DNA of 39,692 bases from positions 1 through 39,692 of the forward strand of contig NZ_JAECZA010000036.1 of assembly GCF_016056275.1 (NCBI RefSeq), written 5' to 3'. The notes beneath the pieces are model-generated. The model saw only the letters and a list, made by a program, of their open reading frames with translations, ran no database searches and had not been told where the DNA came from. Source of the stretch: Dendronalium phyllosphericum CENA369. Its GTDB lineage: Bacteria; Cyanobacteriota; Cyanobacteriia; Cyanobacteriales; Nostocaceae. A program made the position numbers and the translations under genes. Below are positions 32,325-39,692 of the stretch, piece by piece; within the stretch, counting starts at the first letter, position 1, and each line of letters opens with the position of its first letter.

Positions 32325-35300
32325 ATGTCTGTTGCATTCCAACACTTTGATACTCGATTAAATCAATGGATTCATACTGATGGTGATGATAAGAATCCTC
32401 AATCAATTTTAACTGAAAATTTAGATAATACTCTACTAAAATTTTACTTTTCCGATCAAAAATTTTCTTTCGGACATATAGATGAACACAGCAAGCCAGA
32501 GGATTTAAGAAATCATCCAAATCGACATACGCTTTTGTTGTCTTCTAAAACTCGTTTATTGTATGGTACGCCAGAATGTTTAGAAGTAATTGAGAAATTA
32601 TGCCCCGACAGAAAAGATAGAGGTGCCTATGGATCAATTTTTCTAGGGGCTTGTAAAAATTCAATTCATGAAGAATTAAATATTTTGATTGTAGATGACT
32701 CTACTAAAGCTCAGGGAGAAAATGGAGGAATAATTGACAAAAAAGTTGCTTTCAAGCTAGTAGGTGATTGTTATGGGCAAATTTCTCCGCAATTATATGA
32801 CAAATTAACTAAAAGAGAAGAACAGACTGATAAAAGTTATCATGTAATTCAGCACCGCTTTGGTTGGAAAGAAGGAGACGGAGAAGATACTAAATATCGA
32901 TTTGGAAAAGGAACTTTAAGACCATACAACCTAGCTGAAATAAAATACGCAGACTTCAACAATAAACCAAAAATAGATTTAATTCTTCCGCTATCCAGCT
33001 TCAAAGGTACAGATAAGGATCGTCCTGATGGCCCATCGAAGCCACAAATACAACCAGGATTATACAAACAGAAAATCTGGTTAGGTGAAAAGTCCCAATC
33101 AGAGCGCGGAAAGACAGCGATATCCCAACTGCTGGCATCATTCCCTCAAGGAATTAAGGATTTTGCAGAAGAGTTAGAAACACAGGCTCAAAAATTAGCT
33201 GATAATCAAGACGACCCCAGAAAATTGGCGCAGCTGTACTGTGAGAAATACGAAAAGCGTAAGGCATTCACAGAGTCACAGAAAGAATCTTTCTCTCAAG
33301 AAATTAATTTAGCAGTTGCCGATGGTTCATTATTAACACAGTTAGAATCGCTTGCTCAGAACGAAAATAATGAAGAATTGGAAGTAGATGCTAATAATGA
33401 TGAGGAACTTGATAAATCTCAACAGAATGATTTATTAATGTACAAAATCATCAAAGCTGATTTAATGGGAGGACATAATCAGCTTTTGGAAACAGAGAAG
33501 GTCAGGAAAGAACTTAGTAAATTCGTTCAAGGTGAGTGGCGGGATATTGCATTGGGACGGACTCTAACTTTTGACCGAGCCATGATTATTCCATCGAAAG
33601 AACTGAAGAATGGTGAAATTTGTGTGCCTTGGATGAATGAAGGAGAAAAGGTTCTGAACTTTCGCTCACCATTCCTCAACTCTAATGGCTTGTGCGTTTC
33701 GACTAATAAGCTTGTTGAAGACTCTATAGCTCCAGATGGAACAAATTTAAAAGGCATTATCGTAGTCAATGATGAAGACCATAAACGTATCAAAGCAAGG
33801 CTAGGAGAAAACGAAGTCGCACCACCCGAAACAGAATCAGAACGACAGGGGCGAGATTTTGATGGTGATTGTATTGGCGTAGCACTAGCAAGCAAGTATC
33901 CAAATTTTACAGCAGAAGCAGAGTACAGAAATCAGATAGAAAATGCTTATCGTCCAACTATCAAAGAAAAGAAACAATCATTTTATATAAATGGAGAGCA
34001 ACCACCATTTGAAGAAATCGCTATCCACATGAGCGATAGTATCAGCGTGGGCGTGATTAATAATCAAGTGACCGCGCTAGAAGCACTAGAATCAGAAATC
34101 GAGATATTAAAAACTTACGGAACACCTGAGCAAAAGTCTGAGTATTTAGATAAAGTATCACATCATTATCAAAAATTATTAGCGGCAGAGAATTACGAAG
34201 AACCACTACCAATTAGAAAAGAATATAAGTCTTATATAAAAGAGTTTGTAGCTTTAGCAAGTTCACCGAAAACGGATGCAATCATCTCTCAAGCGATGGA
34301 TGTCAATCGCCAACTATATCGAAAAATGATTGAAGAGGCTTGTTATCATAACCAAATAGCTGTAGATTTATTCAAAAGTTCTAAAAAGCCAGAGATGGGC
34401 TTAATTAAAGAAAATAATCGCTATTTGTATCGTCAAGTTGACTATATTAGAAATAAAAAATCTACCGCAGTCTATTTAAATACAGGGATAAAAACTGAGG
34501 GCTATTCACCAGTTGAGTTGTTGATTAACCAAACTAATAAATACTTTCAACAATCGCAGTTAGAATCACGCCCCATAGTTCAGTTTCAGGATTTGTTTAG
34601 GGGAGTAGAGTTCACCCCACAGCAGAGATTGAGTGCGATCGCAGCCAAGCATGAATTCGACAAGTTATTCAATGCTGCTGTTGCAATAGAGAGGCAGCGT
34701 GAGAGCGAACGTGGCCCCAGTGCCATCATCCAAACGCAGCAGGGGACTAAACTAGAAATCACGAACCTCGTTCGCTACAAGCATCCCCTGATTTGGAAGG
34801 CACAGACAATCAACCTGAAGCTGGAGGTGGATAAGCGTTCGTCAAAGTTATTGGCGATTGCCCAGATTGACAACGAAGTTGGAGATGATGGGCAACCACA
34901 ACATAGGAAACTGGGAACAGTCAGCCCTCAATCAGTTGAAGAATATGGACTCAAGCCGGGAATGACCACGAGTAACTCAAAACTGGTTGAATTGAAACCC
35001 GAACTCAGTCGAGGACAAACCAAGTTGATGTTTCAACAAGCTTATGCAATGGCAGAAGCATTTCGTTCGAGCATACCAGAACATGAGCGATTATCAGCAG
35101 CGGCAGCGGTATGGAATGTTGGGGCGGCGAGGCAGGATGAATTAGAAGACAAGGAATCGAACGCCAAATCTCAAATCCACAAAAAAACTCCAAACTTTGT
35201 ATTTGCGGCATTTGGAGATGAAATTATCTCCCGATTGAATCAGTTGCAGTTTAGCGCCATTCGAGTAGGGACTTTGGGGAATGAGGCGAACAGCTTCAAG

Positions 35301-37532
35301 GACAAGGTGTGGAACCTAGATGAGAAATACTCGATTGAAATCAAAGCATCTCACCATCCACCTGGGCATGAACGCCATGCTTCGAGATTGTTATTTGTGC
35401 AAGATAGCGACGGTGAATACAAAGAGTTCGCTATGCTAGAGCCAAGAACGGGACAATTACCTATCGGTACAAAGGCGATTGCTAACATTCTGCCTGGAGA
35501 AACATACACAGCTTCTGCCACAATTTCTCTGACAGGGACTGAGCCAATAGACTTTACCATCCGAGAAATCAAGAAATTTAGTCATGCCGAAAAAGTTTTC
35601 CATGGTCAAGAGGTGATGTTATCTATTGGGAAAGTACCAATGCCGAATGAAACAGTGAAAATCAAACTTTCGGGAAAAGTATTGGGAGAATTAGATGCTG
35701 ATTCTGTCAAGCAGCTACAAGCATTTAATTATATTAAAGATGGCAATATACTAAATTTAAAACTGACAACTATTTCCGAAAGTAAAGAGCAAGCATTGGT
35801 GTTGGGTGAATCACCCAATGGAAATTTACTCAAGATTAACAAGATTAGTCATTATGATTATAAAGGTGAAACTTTTCACGACTGTGAGTGTAGAAAAGTC
35901 ACTTTAGAAGTGCCATCATTAAAAACAAGAGATGCGGTTTTTCTGGATGGGGAACCGCTAGGGGTATTACATTTCAAAAAGGACAAAGAAGCTCTCAAAC
36001 AACTAGGGGTTCTGAATTTTGGGAGGCTGACTCCAGTACCAGCCACATTGCAAAGTAATATCTCAACAACAATGGTGGTGAAGGTTGACCCGGATACCAT
36101 TGAGTATCCCCAAACTTGGACTAAAGAAAGTCAGGTGTTCGGTCAGCAGATAGTCAACTCTGAACAGCAAGCAGCGATAGAAAGAACTGCGCCAATTTTA
36201 CAGAAAATCAAAGAGCGACCGACGCTGTTGTTCGCCAGTGCCGAGGATAAAGAAATTGGCATCACACGCATGGCAGTGGATAATCACAAAGTTGGGACTG
36301 TCACCCAATGGTTGAAAAAGAAGAATGTAGCGTTCGCTTATGTACCACCAGAAGATGTGCGACTCGAAACTAAGAAGGGGTTGGCTGTATTTAACCTAGC
36401 GAATGCTTCCATTCCTGAGTCGGTTTTTCAGTCCATGACCAAGAAGTTTAGTCAGGTAATTGAGTCACAGACTGAATACCAAGAGAAAGTGCGTAGTTTG
36501 CCTGAGCGACCAAAGTATCTCAAACCACCACAGTCAATTGTTAGTACAATTGAGCCAGCAAAGGTTCAGGCAGGAGTTAATACAGTGACATCACCCCAAA
36601 CTCCACAGTCTACGCTACATACTAGTACAAATAAACCAAAAGTTGCACCATTGGTAATATCTGGCAAGCCCATCCCCATGAATTACCCCCTGATACTGCA
36701 TGGTGAACAAAATCCTTTACCAGTGGATACCTGCATTGATGCAATGCGGGGGCATGGGCGTACTCATACTACAAGAGCGTATGAACCCTATAGACAATAT
36801 GGGTTTAAGGAGGGGGATATTGCGATCGCTACCGGCGGCGGTAAACAAGTTGCCTTTCGAGTTGGGAAACAGTATCAAATTTCACAGCAGATGATCGCTG
36901 ACCCCCAATATCAGCAGCAGTGGGCAAATATGGAAAAGCACTCTGGTAAAGCACTGCCAGAATTATTCACTCTTAAACCCCAGGTGTGGGGTTTACACAT
37001 GGAACCCTTGGGGGATTACGTGGATGGCAAGATAGTGCCTTTTGGGCAGCAGCAAAACAAAGCCGTCCCCAGCCAAGAGACTCAACCGATAACAATAGAA
37101 GACTTACGCTCATGGTGGCGTACAGCTGATAAATTGGGAAAACCAGAACCATACAAGCAACGCATTGTCGAAATCGCCAACGAGTTCAAGGCAGGCGGTC
37201 AGTTGTCGCCCCAGGCAATAGAAGCAATGCAAAAAGATTCAGTCAACCGAATCGCCCAAATCGCTCATAAAATCATGTCTACTTTGGGTCAAAAGAGGGA
37301 TGATGGTACGACTCGTGTCCAAGGGAAGATTTATGATGTCAGCTTCAATCCCGATCAACGTTCTTGGGCGATCGCGCACAAAAATGGCGATGTAATTTTG
37401 AGTGTGCAATCTGGGAGAGTGGAAATCAACAGATTGACTCCATTCGTATTGCAGGCTTTTGAAAATGCTAATTCTCAACTTGATAAAAGTCTAGAAAAAA
37501 ATAAAACACATATAGTAGGAATACAAAGATAA
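32325..37532 (+). CDS. giant two-barrel RNA-polymerase-like protein, 1735 aa
   Basis: The signature is that of two-barrel RNA polymerases (YonO, QDE-1 and cellular RdRP-like). First barrel: GQIS (151-154), VIQHRFGW (174-181), GKG with Lys195, and LPLSSFKG with Lys227, like DG-x-G-x-IS, Q-x-R and the two conserved lysines. Second barrel: VLNFRSPFLN (443-452) with Arg447 and Pro449, as in the RNAP beta-prime R-x-P region, then DFDGD at 511-515, which binds catalytic magnesium. A helical region follows, then from about 800 a set of beta-rich domains of unknown type, with a PUA/ASCH-like domain near 1450-1570. One chain would combine both catalytic barrels, giving a candidate plasmid RNA polymerase or primase. 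This is visual motif matching; no search was run. Confidence 0.7.
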   Translation: MSVAFQHFDTRLNQWIHTDGDDKNPQSILTENLDNTLLKFYFSDQKFSFGHIDEHSKPEDLRNHPNRHTLLLSSKTRLLYGTPECLEVIEKLCPDRKDRGAYGSIFLGACKNSIHEELNILIVDDSTKAQGENGGIIDKKVAFKLVGDCYGQISPQLYDKLTKREEQTDKSYHVIQHRFGWKEGDGEDTKYRFGKGTLRPYNLAEIKYADFNNKPKIDLILPLSSFKGTDKDRPDGPSKPQIQPGLYKQKIWLGEKSQSERGKTAISQLLASFPQGIKDFAEELETQAQKLADNQDDPRKLAQLYCEKYEKRKAFTESQKESFSQEINLAVADGSLLTQLESLAQNENNEELEVDANNDEELDKSQQNDLLMYKIIKADLMGGHNQLLETEKVRKELSKFVQGEWRDIALGRTLTFDRAMIIPSKELKNGEICVPWMNEGEKVLNFRSPFLNSNGLCVSTNKLVEDSIAPDGTNLKGIIVVNDEDHKRIKARLGENEVAPPETESERQGRDFDGDCIGVALASKYPNFTAEAEYRNQIENAYRPTIKEKKQSFYINGEQPPFEEIAIHMSDSISVGVINNQVTALEALESEIEILKTYGTPEQKSEYLDKVSHHYQKLLAAENYEEPLPIRKEYKSYIKEFVALASSPKTDAIISQAMDVNRQLYRKMIEEACYHNQIAVDLFKSSKKPEMGLIKENNRYLYRQVDYIRNKKSTAVYLNTGIKTEGYSPVELLINQTNKYFQQSQLESRPIVQFQDLFRGVEFTPQQRLSAIAAKHEFDKLFNAAVAIERQRESERGPSAIIQTQQGTKLEITNLVRYKHPLIWKAQTINLKLEVDKRSSKLLAIAQIDNEVGDDGQPQHRKLGTVSPQSVEEYGLKPGMTTSNSKLVELKPELSRGQTKLMFQQAYAMAEAFRSSIPEHERLSAAAAVWNVGAARQDELEDKESNAKSQIHKKTPNFVFAAFGDEIISRLNQLQFSAIRVGTLGNEANSFKDKVWNLDEKYSIEIKASHHPPGHERHASRLLFVQDSDGEYKEFAMLEPRTGQLPIGTKAIANILPGETYTASATISLTGTEPIDFTIREIKKFSHAEKVFHGQEVMLSIGKVPMPNETVKIKLSGKVLGELDADSVKQLQAFNYIKDGNILNLKLTTISESKEQALVLGESPNGNLLKINKISHYDYKGETFHDCECRKVTLEVPSLKTRDAVFLDGEPLGVLHFKKDKEALKQLGVLNFGRLTPVPATLQSNISTTMVVKVDPDTIEYPQTWTKESQVFGQQIVNSEQQAAIERTAPILQKIKERPTLLFASAEDKEIGITRMAVDNHKVGTVTQWLKKKNVAFAYVPPEDVRLETKKGLAVFNLANASIPESVFQSMTKKFSQVIESQTEYQEKVRSLPERPKYLKPPQSIVSTIEPAKVQAGVNTVTSPQTPQSTLHTSTNKPKVAPLVISGKPIPMNYPLILHGEQNPLPVDTCIDAMRGHGRTHTTRAYEPYRQYGFKEGDIAIATGGGKQVAFRVGKQYQISQQMIADPQYQQQWANMEKHSGKALPELFTLKPQVWGLHMEPLGDYVDGKIVPFGQQQNKAVPSQETQPITIEDLRSWWRTADKLGKPEPYKQRIVEIANEFKAGGQLSPQAIEAMQKDSVNRIAQIAHKIMSTLGQKRDDGTTRVQGKIYDVSFNPDQRSWAIAHKNGDVILSVQSGRVEINRLTPFVLQAFENANSQLDKSLEKNKTHIVGIQR

Positions 37533-37537
37533 ACAAT

Positions 37538-37828
37538 CTATCTTCGACTCTTCCAGTATCCAGGTTCTCGGCTGCAATGCATCACTGCCAAAATCAAAAT
37601 GTAGTCTTGCTCAATCGTGTAAATAATTCCATAAGGAAATTTGCGTGTCAGACATTGCCGAATATCTTCATCAATCACTATGTAACGGGTAGGAGATTGC
37701 CTTAGACGATGAACTGCATCTTCGACAACATCAATAAAAGCCTGTGCTACCTCAACCCGTTGTTCCATGTAATATTGAACTGCCTCAGCATATTCTGTGA
37801 GAGCTTCGGGGTGGAATACATACCTCAT
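37538..37828 (-). CDS. ParE/RelE-family toxin
   Basis: A 96-residue basic protein of the usual ParE/RelE size. The typical N-terminus YVFHPEALTEYAEAVQYYME is followed by helix two (VEVAQAFIDVVEDAVHRLRQSP) and the C-terminal strands with FPYGIIYTIEQDYILILAVMH. ParE members poison DNA gyrase and RelE members cut mRNA; the sequence does not decide which. Its start overlaps the stop of the antitoxin gene upstream, a usual toxin-antitoxin order, and it ends 5 bp from the convergent polymerase-like gene. It probably stabilises the replicon. Confidence 0.88.
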   Translation of the reverse strand: MRYVFHPEALTEYAEAVQYYMEQRVEVAQAFIDVVEDAVHRLRQSPTRYIVIDEDIRQCLTRKFPYGIIYTIEQDYILILAVMHCSREPGYWKSRR

Positions 37829-38055
37829 TATTCGAGTAACCGTCTTACTTGAGCCAGAGCTTCTTCTCCCGGAATTGGCTGTACAATACCGTCTTGAACT
37901 TCGTTTCGTCGTTTTCTAGCTTCAGTAGTCCAAGCTGCTTGAATTGCTGGATCGATATCAAATTCAAGGCTTTCGACTAGCTTTTCTGCTAACAATGCTC
38001 TATAGGCGCTAGGAAGAGCTAGAATCTCCTGTGTCAGTTGCTCGATCGATCGCAT
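37828..38055 (-). CDS. antitoxin (putative addiction-module family)
   Basis: A 75-residue acidic, helical protein of the small addiction-module antitoxin type found with ParE/RelE toxins. ILALPSAYRALLAEKLVESL is the characteristic helical stretch, followed by a charged segment and an end PGEEALAQVRRLLE. It would neutralise the toxin and probably repress its own promoter just upstream. The stop/start overlap with the toxin gene (ATGA-type) ensures coupled translation. Confidence 0.85.
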   Translation of the reverse strand: MRSIEQLTQEILALPSAYRALLAEKLVESLEFDIDPAIQAAWTTEARKRRNEVQDGIVQPIPGEEALAQVRRLLE

Positions 38056-38162
38056 AAATCCTCACACAATCTGGAATTCTGCACACATTCTAACAAACAT
38101 ATGATTTGCCTAAAGCTTGAGATAGAGGCTTGACAAATTTTTTTGAGTGGGCGAAAAATAAA

Positions 38163-38183
38163 GCGACAGGGAGTACCCGTCGC
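38163..38183 (-). terminator. minus-strand hairpin terminator
   Basis: On the minus strand GCGACGGG, a short loop and CCCTGTCGC (one bulged base) form a stem, followed by TTTATTTTT. It lies 11 bp after the stop of the small ORF at 38194 and would end leftward transcripts from the dehydrogenase region. Confidence 0.65.
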
Positions 38184-38193
38184 CTTTTCAAAA

Positions 38194-38304
38194 TCACCCA
38201 ACAATCACAATCACCGCCGCCAAAACACCAGCAGCGCGATTGCTCGTTGGCACAAACAACCGCTTGCACCAGTCAATGATTTCTGTAAAGCAGCCAACGC
38301 TCAC
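38194..38304 (-). CDS. 36-aa membrane peptide, possible small gene or remnant
   Basis: From GTG 38304 the frame encodes 36 residues; an in-frame CTG lies seven codons earlier. It reads VSVGCFTEIIDWCKRLFVPT, then a hydrophobic end (AAGVLAAVIVIVG) that could enter a membrane. The same segment recurs in the ORF at 39249-39410 (VSVDCFTEIIEECKRMFV). A terminator follows at once, which supports expression. The gap 38056-38445 otherwise holds nothing. It could be the end of a lost longer gene. Confidence 0.35.
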   Translation of the reverse strand: MSVGCFTEIIDWCKRLFVPTSNRAAGVLAAVIVIVG

Positions 38305-38445
38305 TAGTCGCTCGGCTAAGGACAGAGCATTGACTAGCTCGATAGAAAAACACCTCTTTTTGTGTGAAGATATGAGTATGTGCTGAAAATTACCGATATT
38401 CAGTTACTTGTATGACTAAGTTACCAAATTAAATCGTGCTGTAGT

Positions 38446-39249
38446 TTAAGGCAGGTTCAACCGTTTACGCGCACCAAAGCGAAACAGCTTATCTGGTAGT
38501 ATCGCTCTCAAACGAGGCAACCATTGTGCCTCATGGCCAACACGGTAACGTAATCGTGGTGATGGCAAAGAAGCAATACGGACAACTGCTTGTGCAACTC
38601 GATCGGGGTTATCGCCTTGTGCGATTGCGCTTTGGACAGATGAAATGATAACATCGCGCACGTTGTCGTAGTCACTACTAATTTTCGTGGGTTGTAACAT
38701 GGCTTGGTTGAAGTTGGTTTTGAAATAGCCAGGCTCAACTAAAGACACTTGAATATTAAATGGGTCTAATTCTACGCTCAGTGCTTCACTGTAACCTTCA
38801 AGTGCAAATTTGCTTGCAGAGTAAAAACCCTGACCGGGTGCGCCAATCAATCCTGCCACCGAACTCATATTGATAATCTGCCCACTACGCTGCTGTCTCA
38901 TGATGGGCAAGACAGCATTAGTCACACGCACAACACCCCAAAAGTTGGTTTCAAAAATTTCTTGAGCTTGGTCCAAAGAAGTTTCTTCAATCATACTGGC
39001 ATGAATTTGTCCAGCATTATTCACCAGTACATCTATACGATTAGTTCGCGCGAGCAATTCATTGATACACGATTGCACGGAAGAATCAGACCTAACATCC
39101 AGCCTCAACATTTCTACGCCGAGTGAAGCCAGATGTTCTTTGCGACTGGTACCAAAAACACAATAACCCACAGCAACCAATTTTTGAGCAATTAGCTGCC
39201 CAAACCCAGATGATGCACCTGTAACTAGCACGACTTTTTGGTTAGTCAT
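38446..39249 (-). CDS. short-chain dehydrogenase/reductase (classical SDR)
   Basis: A 267-residue classical SDR. The NAD(P)-binding motif is TGASSGFG (residues 10-17), NNAG follows near 88, the catalytic Ser is in MSSVAG (about 139), and Tyr/Lys are in YSASK (about 153-157). The sequence resembles the oxidoreductases that cyanobacteria annotate as SDR family with an unknown hydroxyl/keto substrate. All catalytic residues are present. Its ATG overlaps the stop of the tiny ORF upstream (TGATG). It is cargo relative to the plasmid functions. Confidence 0.92.
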   Translation of the reverse strand: MTNQKVVLVTGASSGFGQLIAQKLVAVGYCVFGTSRKEHLASLGVEMLRLDVRSDSSVQSCINELLARTNRIDVLVNNAGQIHASMIEETSLDQAQEIFETNFWGVVRVTNAVLPIMRQQRSGQIINMSSVAGLIGAPGQGFYSASKFALEGYSEALSVELDPFNIQVSLVEPGYFKTNFNQAMLQPTKISSDYDNVRDVIISSVQSAIAQGDNPDRVAQAVVRIASLPSPRLRYRVGHEAQWLPRLRAILPDKLFRFGARKRLNLP

Positions 39250-39410
39250 CAGTTTTTAGTTAAAAGCCTTTTGTTCATGATATTCAGAGATATGCTTGTA
39301 TACCTCTTGGGGAAATAGTAAATAATTATAAACATTATGCAGACATGGCCAGTTGATACAAACATTCGCTTGCATTCCTCGATAATTTCGGTGAAGCAAT
39401 CAACGGACAC
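39249..39410 (-). CDS. 53-aa ORF overlapping the SDR start
   Basis: From GTG 39410 the frame runs 53 codons to TGA 39249-39251, overlapping the SDR ATG as TGATG, so translation could pass directly to the SDR. Its first ~18 residues (VSVDCFTEIIEECKRMFV) match the 36-aa ORF at 38194; the rest is hydrophobic (ICIMFIIIYYF-like) and then basic. It may be a chimeric remnant or a small leader gene. Confidence 0.3.
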   Translation of the reverse strand: MSVDCFTEIIEECKRMFVSTGHVCIMFIIIYYFPKRYTSISLNIMNKRLLTKN

Positions 39411-39541
39411 CAGAGAGCCAGCCAGTCAGAGGGCATAGAAGACCATATTGCCAATAGCATTAATGACGCTGAAAAGGTTACAGGTTATGGCAAGAACAAT
39501 GGTACAAATAGAGCTTGTTTTCTAATATCCCATTCCTGATA

Positions 39542-39692
39542 GGGAGCAACGCGATTTTCTGAAATCGTCGTGAAATGAGCATGGGAAGCGGGGGTAGCTG
39601 GGGGAGAAAAGAAAAAAATAGTATTTTTCGCTACTAAAACTCTACTAAATCCATTTAATTTATTTCTCTTCCCCAGCCTCCCCAGCCTCCCC
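39542..39692. repeat. right-end repeats: inverted arms and C/T-rich tract
   Basis: GGGAGCAACGCGATTT (39542-39557) and AGCTGGGGGAG (39596-39606) are exact reverse complements of sequences at 44-59 and 20-30. CTTCCCCAGCCTCCCC (39668 on) repeats positions 2-17 directly. The window ends inside this low-complexity sequence. No gene is seen in 39411-39692. Confidence 0.6.

Noticed and set aside
32325-37532. The giant gene as a replication initiator or helicase
   Set aside because: No Walker A, HUH or winged-helix Rep motif is visible; the only catalytic signature I see is the DFDGD/two-barrel one.

Overview
The window looks like plasmid DNA from a filamentous, probably heterocyst-forming cyanobacterium of the Nostoc/Anabaena/Calothrix group. 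This rests on frequent HIP1 octamers (GCGATCGC), Nostoc-type dispersed repeats (AGAATTCAGGAGTCAGAA, CTTGCGACTTG, CCTTGGCGTTCCCG) and cyanobacterial gene families. There are no rRNAs, tRNAs or core chromosomal genes, but there are a type IV secretion/conjugation cluster, a MOBV relaxase, partition genes and a toxin-antitoxin pair. Both window ends carry the same C/T-rich repeat, so the boundaries are probably contig ends in repeated DNA or a circular junction.

Layout. 1-1320 has no convincing gene but holds three TGTA-N7-TACA motifs and 13 copies of a degenerate 19-bp site in four blocks of alternating orientation. Just downstream are a small protein, the C-terminal half of a tyrosine recombinase, a 45-aa Cys4 protein and a response-regulator fragment. 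2495-3597 has an Spx/ArsC-like protein and a lipoprotein. 4003-6886 is a partition-like cluster: a small protein, a ParA-like gene broken by one in-frame stop, a second P-loop ATPase and a membrane protein. 6887-8691 is a divergent two-component pair. 8774-22818 is a leftward operon: pilin-like protein, truncated VirB4, VirB5-, VirB6-, VirB8-, VirB10- and VirB9-like proteins, VirD4, a degenerate relaxase-like protein, a large TOPRIM-like protein and a Gln/Pro-rich protein. 23330-25512 is a Ycf46-like AAA ATPase plus a DUF192 protein. 25620-27323 is a MOBV relaxase with a primase/TOPRIM-like tail, and the 1-kb region upstream is the best oriT candidate. 28333-30065 is a ParM-like actin with a probable adaptor. 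30167-32282 has small unknown genes among repeats. 32325-37532 encodes one 1735-aa protein. 37538-39410 has a ParE-type toxin-antitoxin pair, a short-chain dehydrogenase and two related tiny ORFs.

Main points. (1) The 1735-aa protein carries signatures of both double-psi beta-barrels of two-barrel RNA polymerases (YonO/QDE-1/RdRP-like), including DFDGD at residues 511-515. It is a candidate plasmid-encoded single-chain polymerase or primase. (2) Four 39-bp inverted repeats (16-bp arms, 7-nt A/T spacer) sit in front of four separate transcription units, including the secretion operon, and look like operators of one plasmid regulon. (3) The oriented 13-site array beside a recombinase remnant looks like a recombination or replication locus. 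(4) The relaxase and the TOPRIM-like protein both end in QELEL, a possible shared secretion signal. The secretion operon is probably decaying, because virB4 has lost its N-terminus and Walker A. I found no classical replication initiator.
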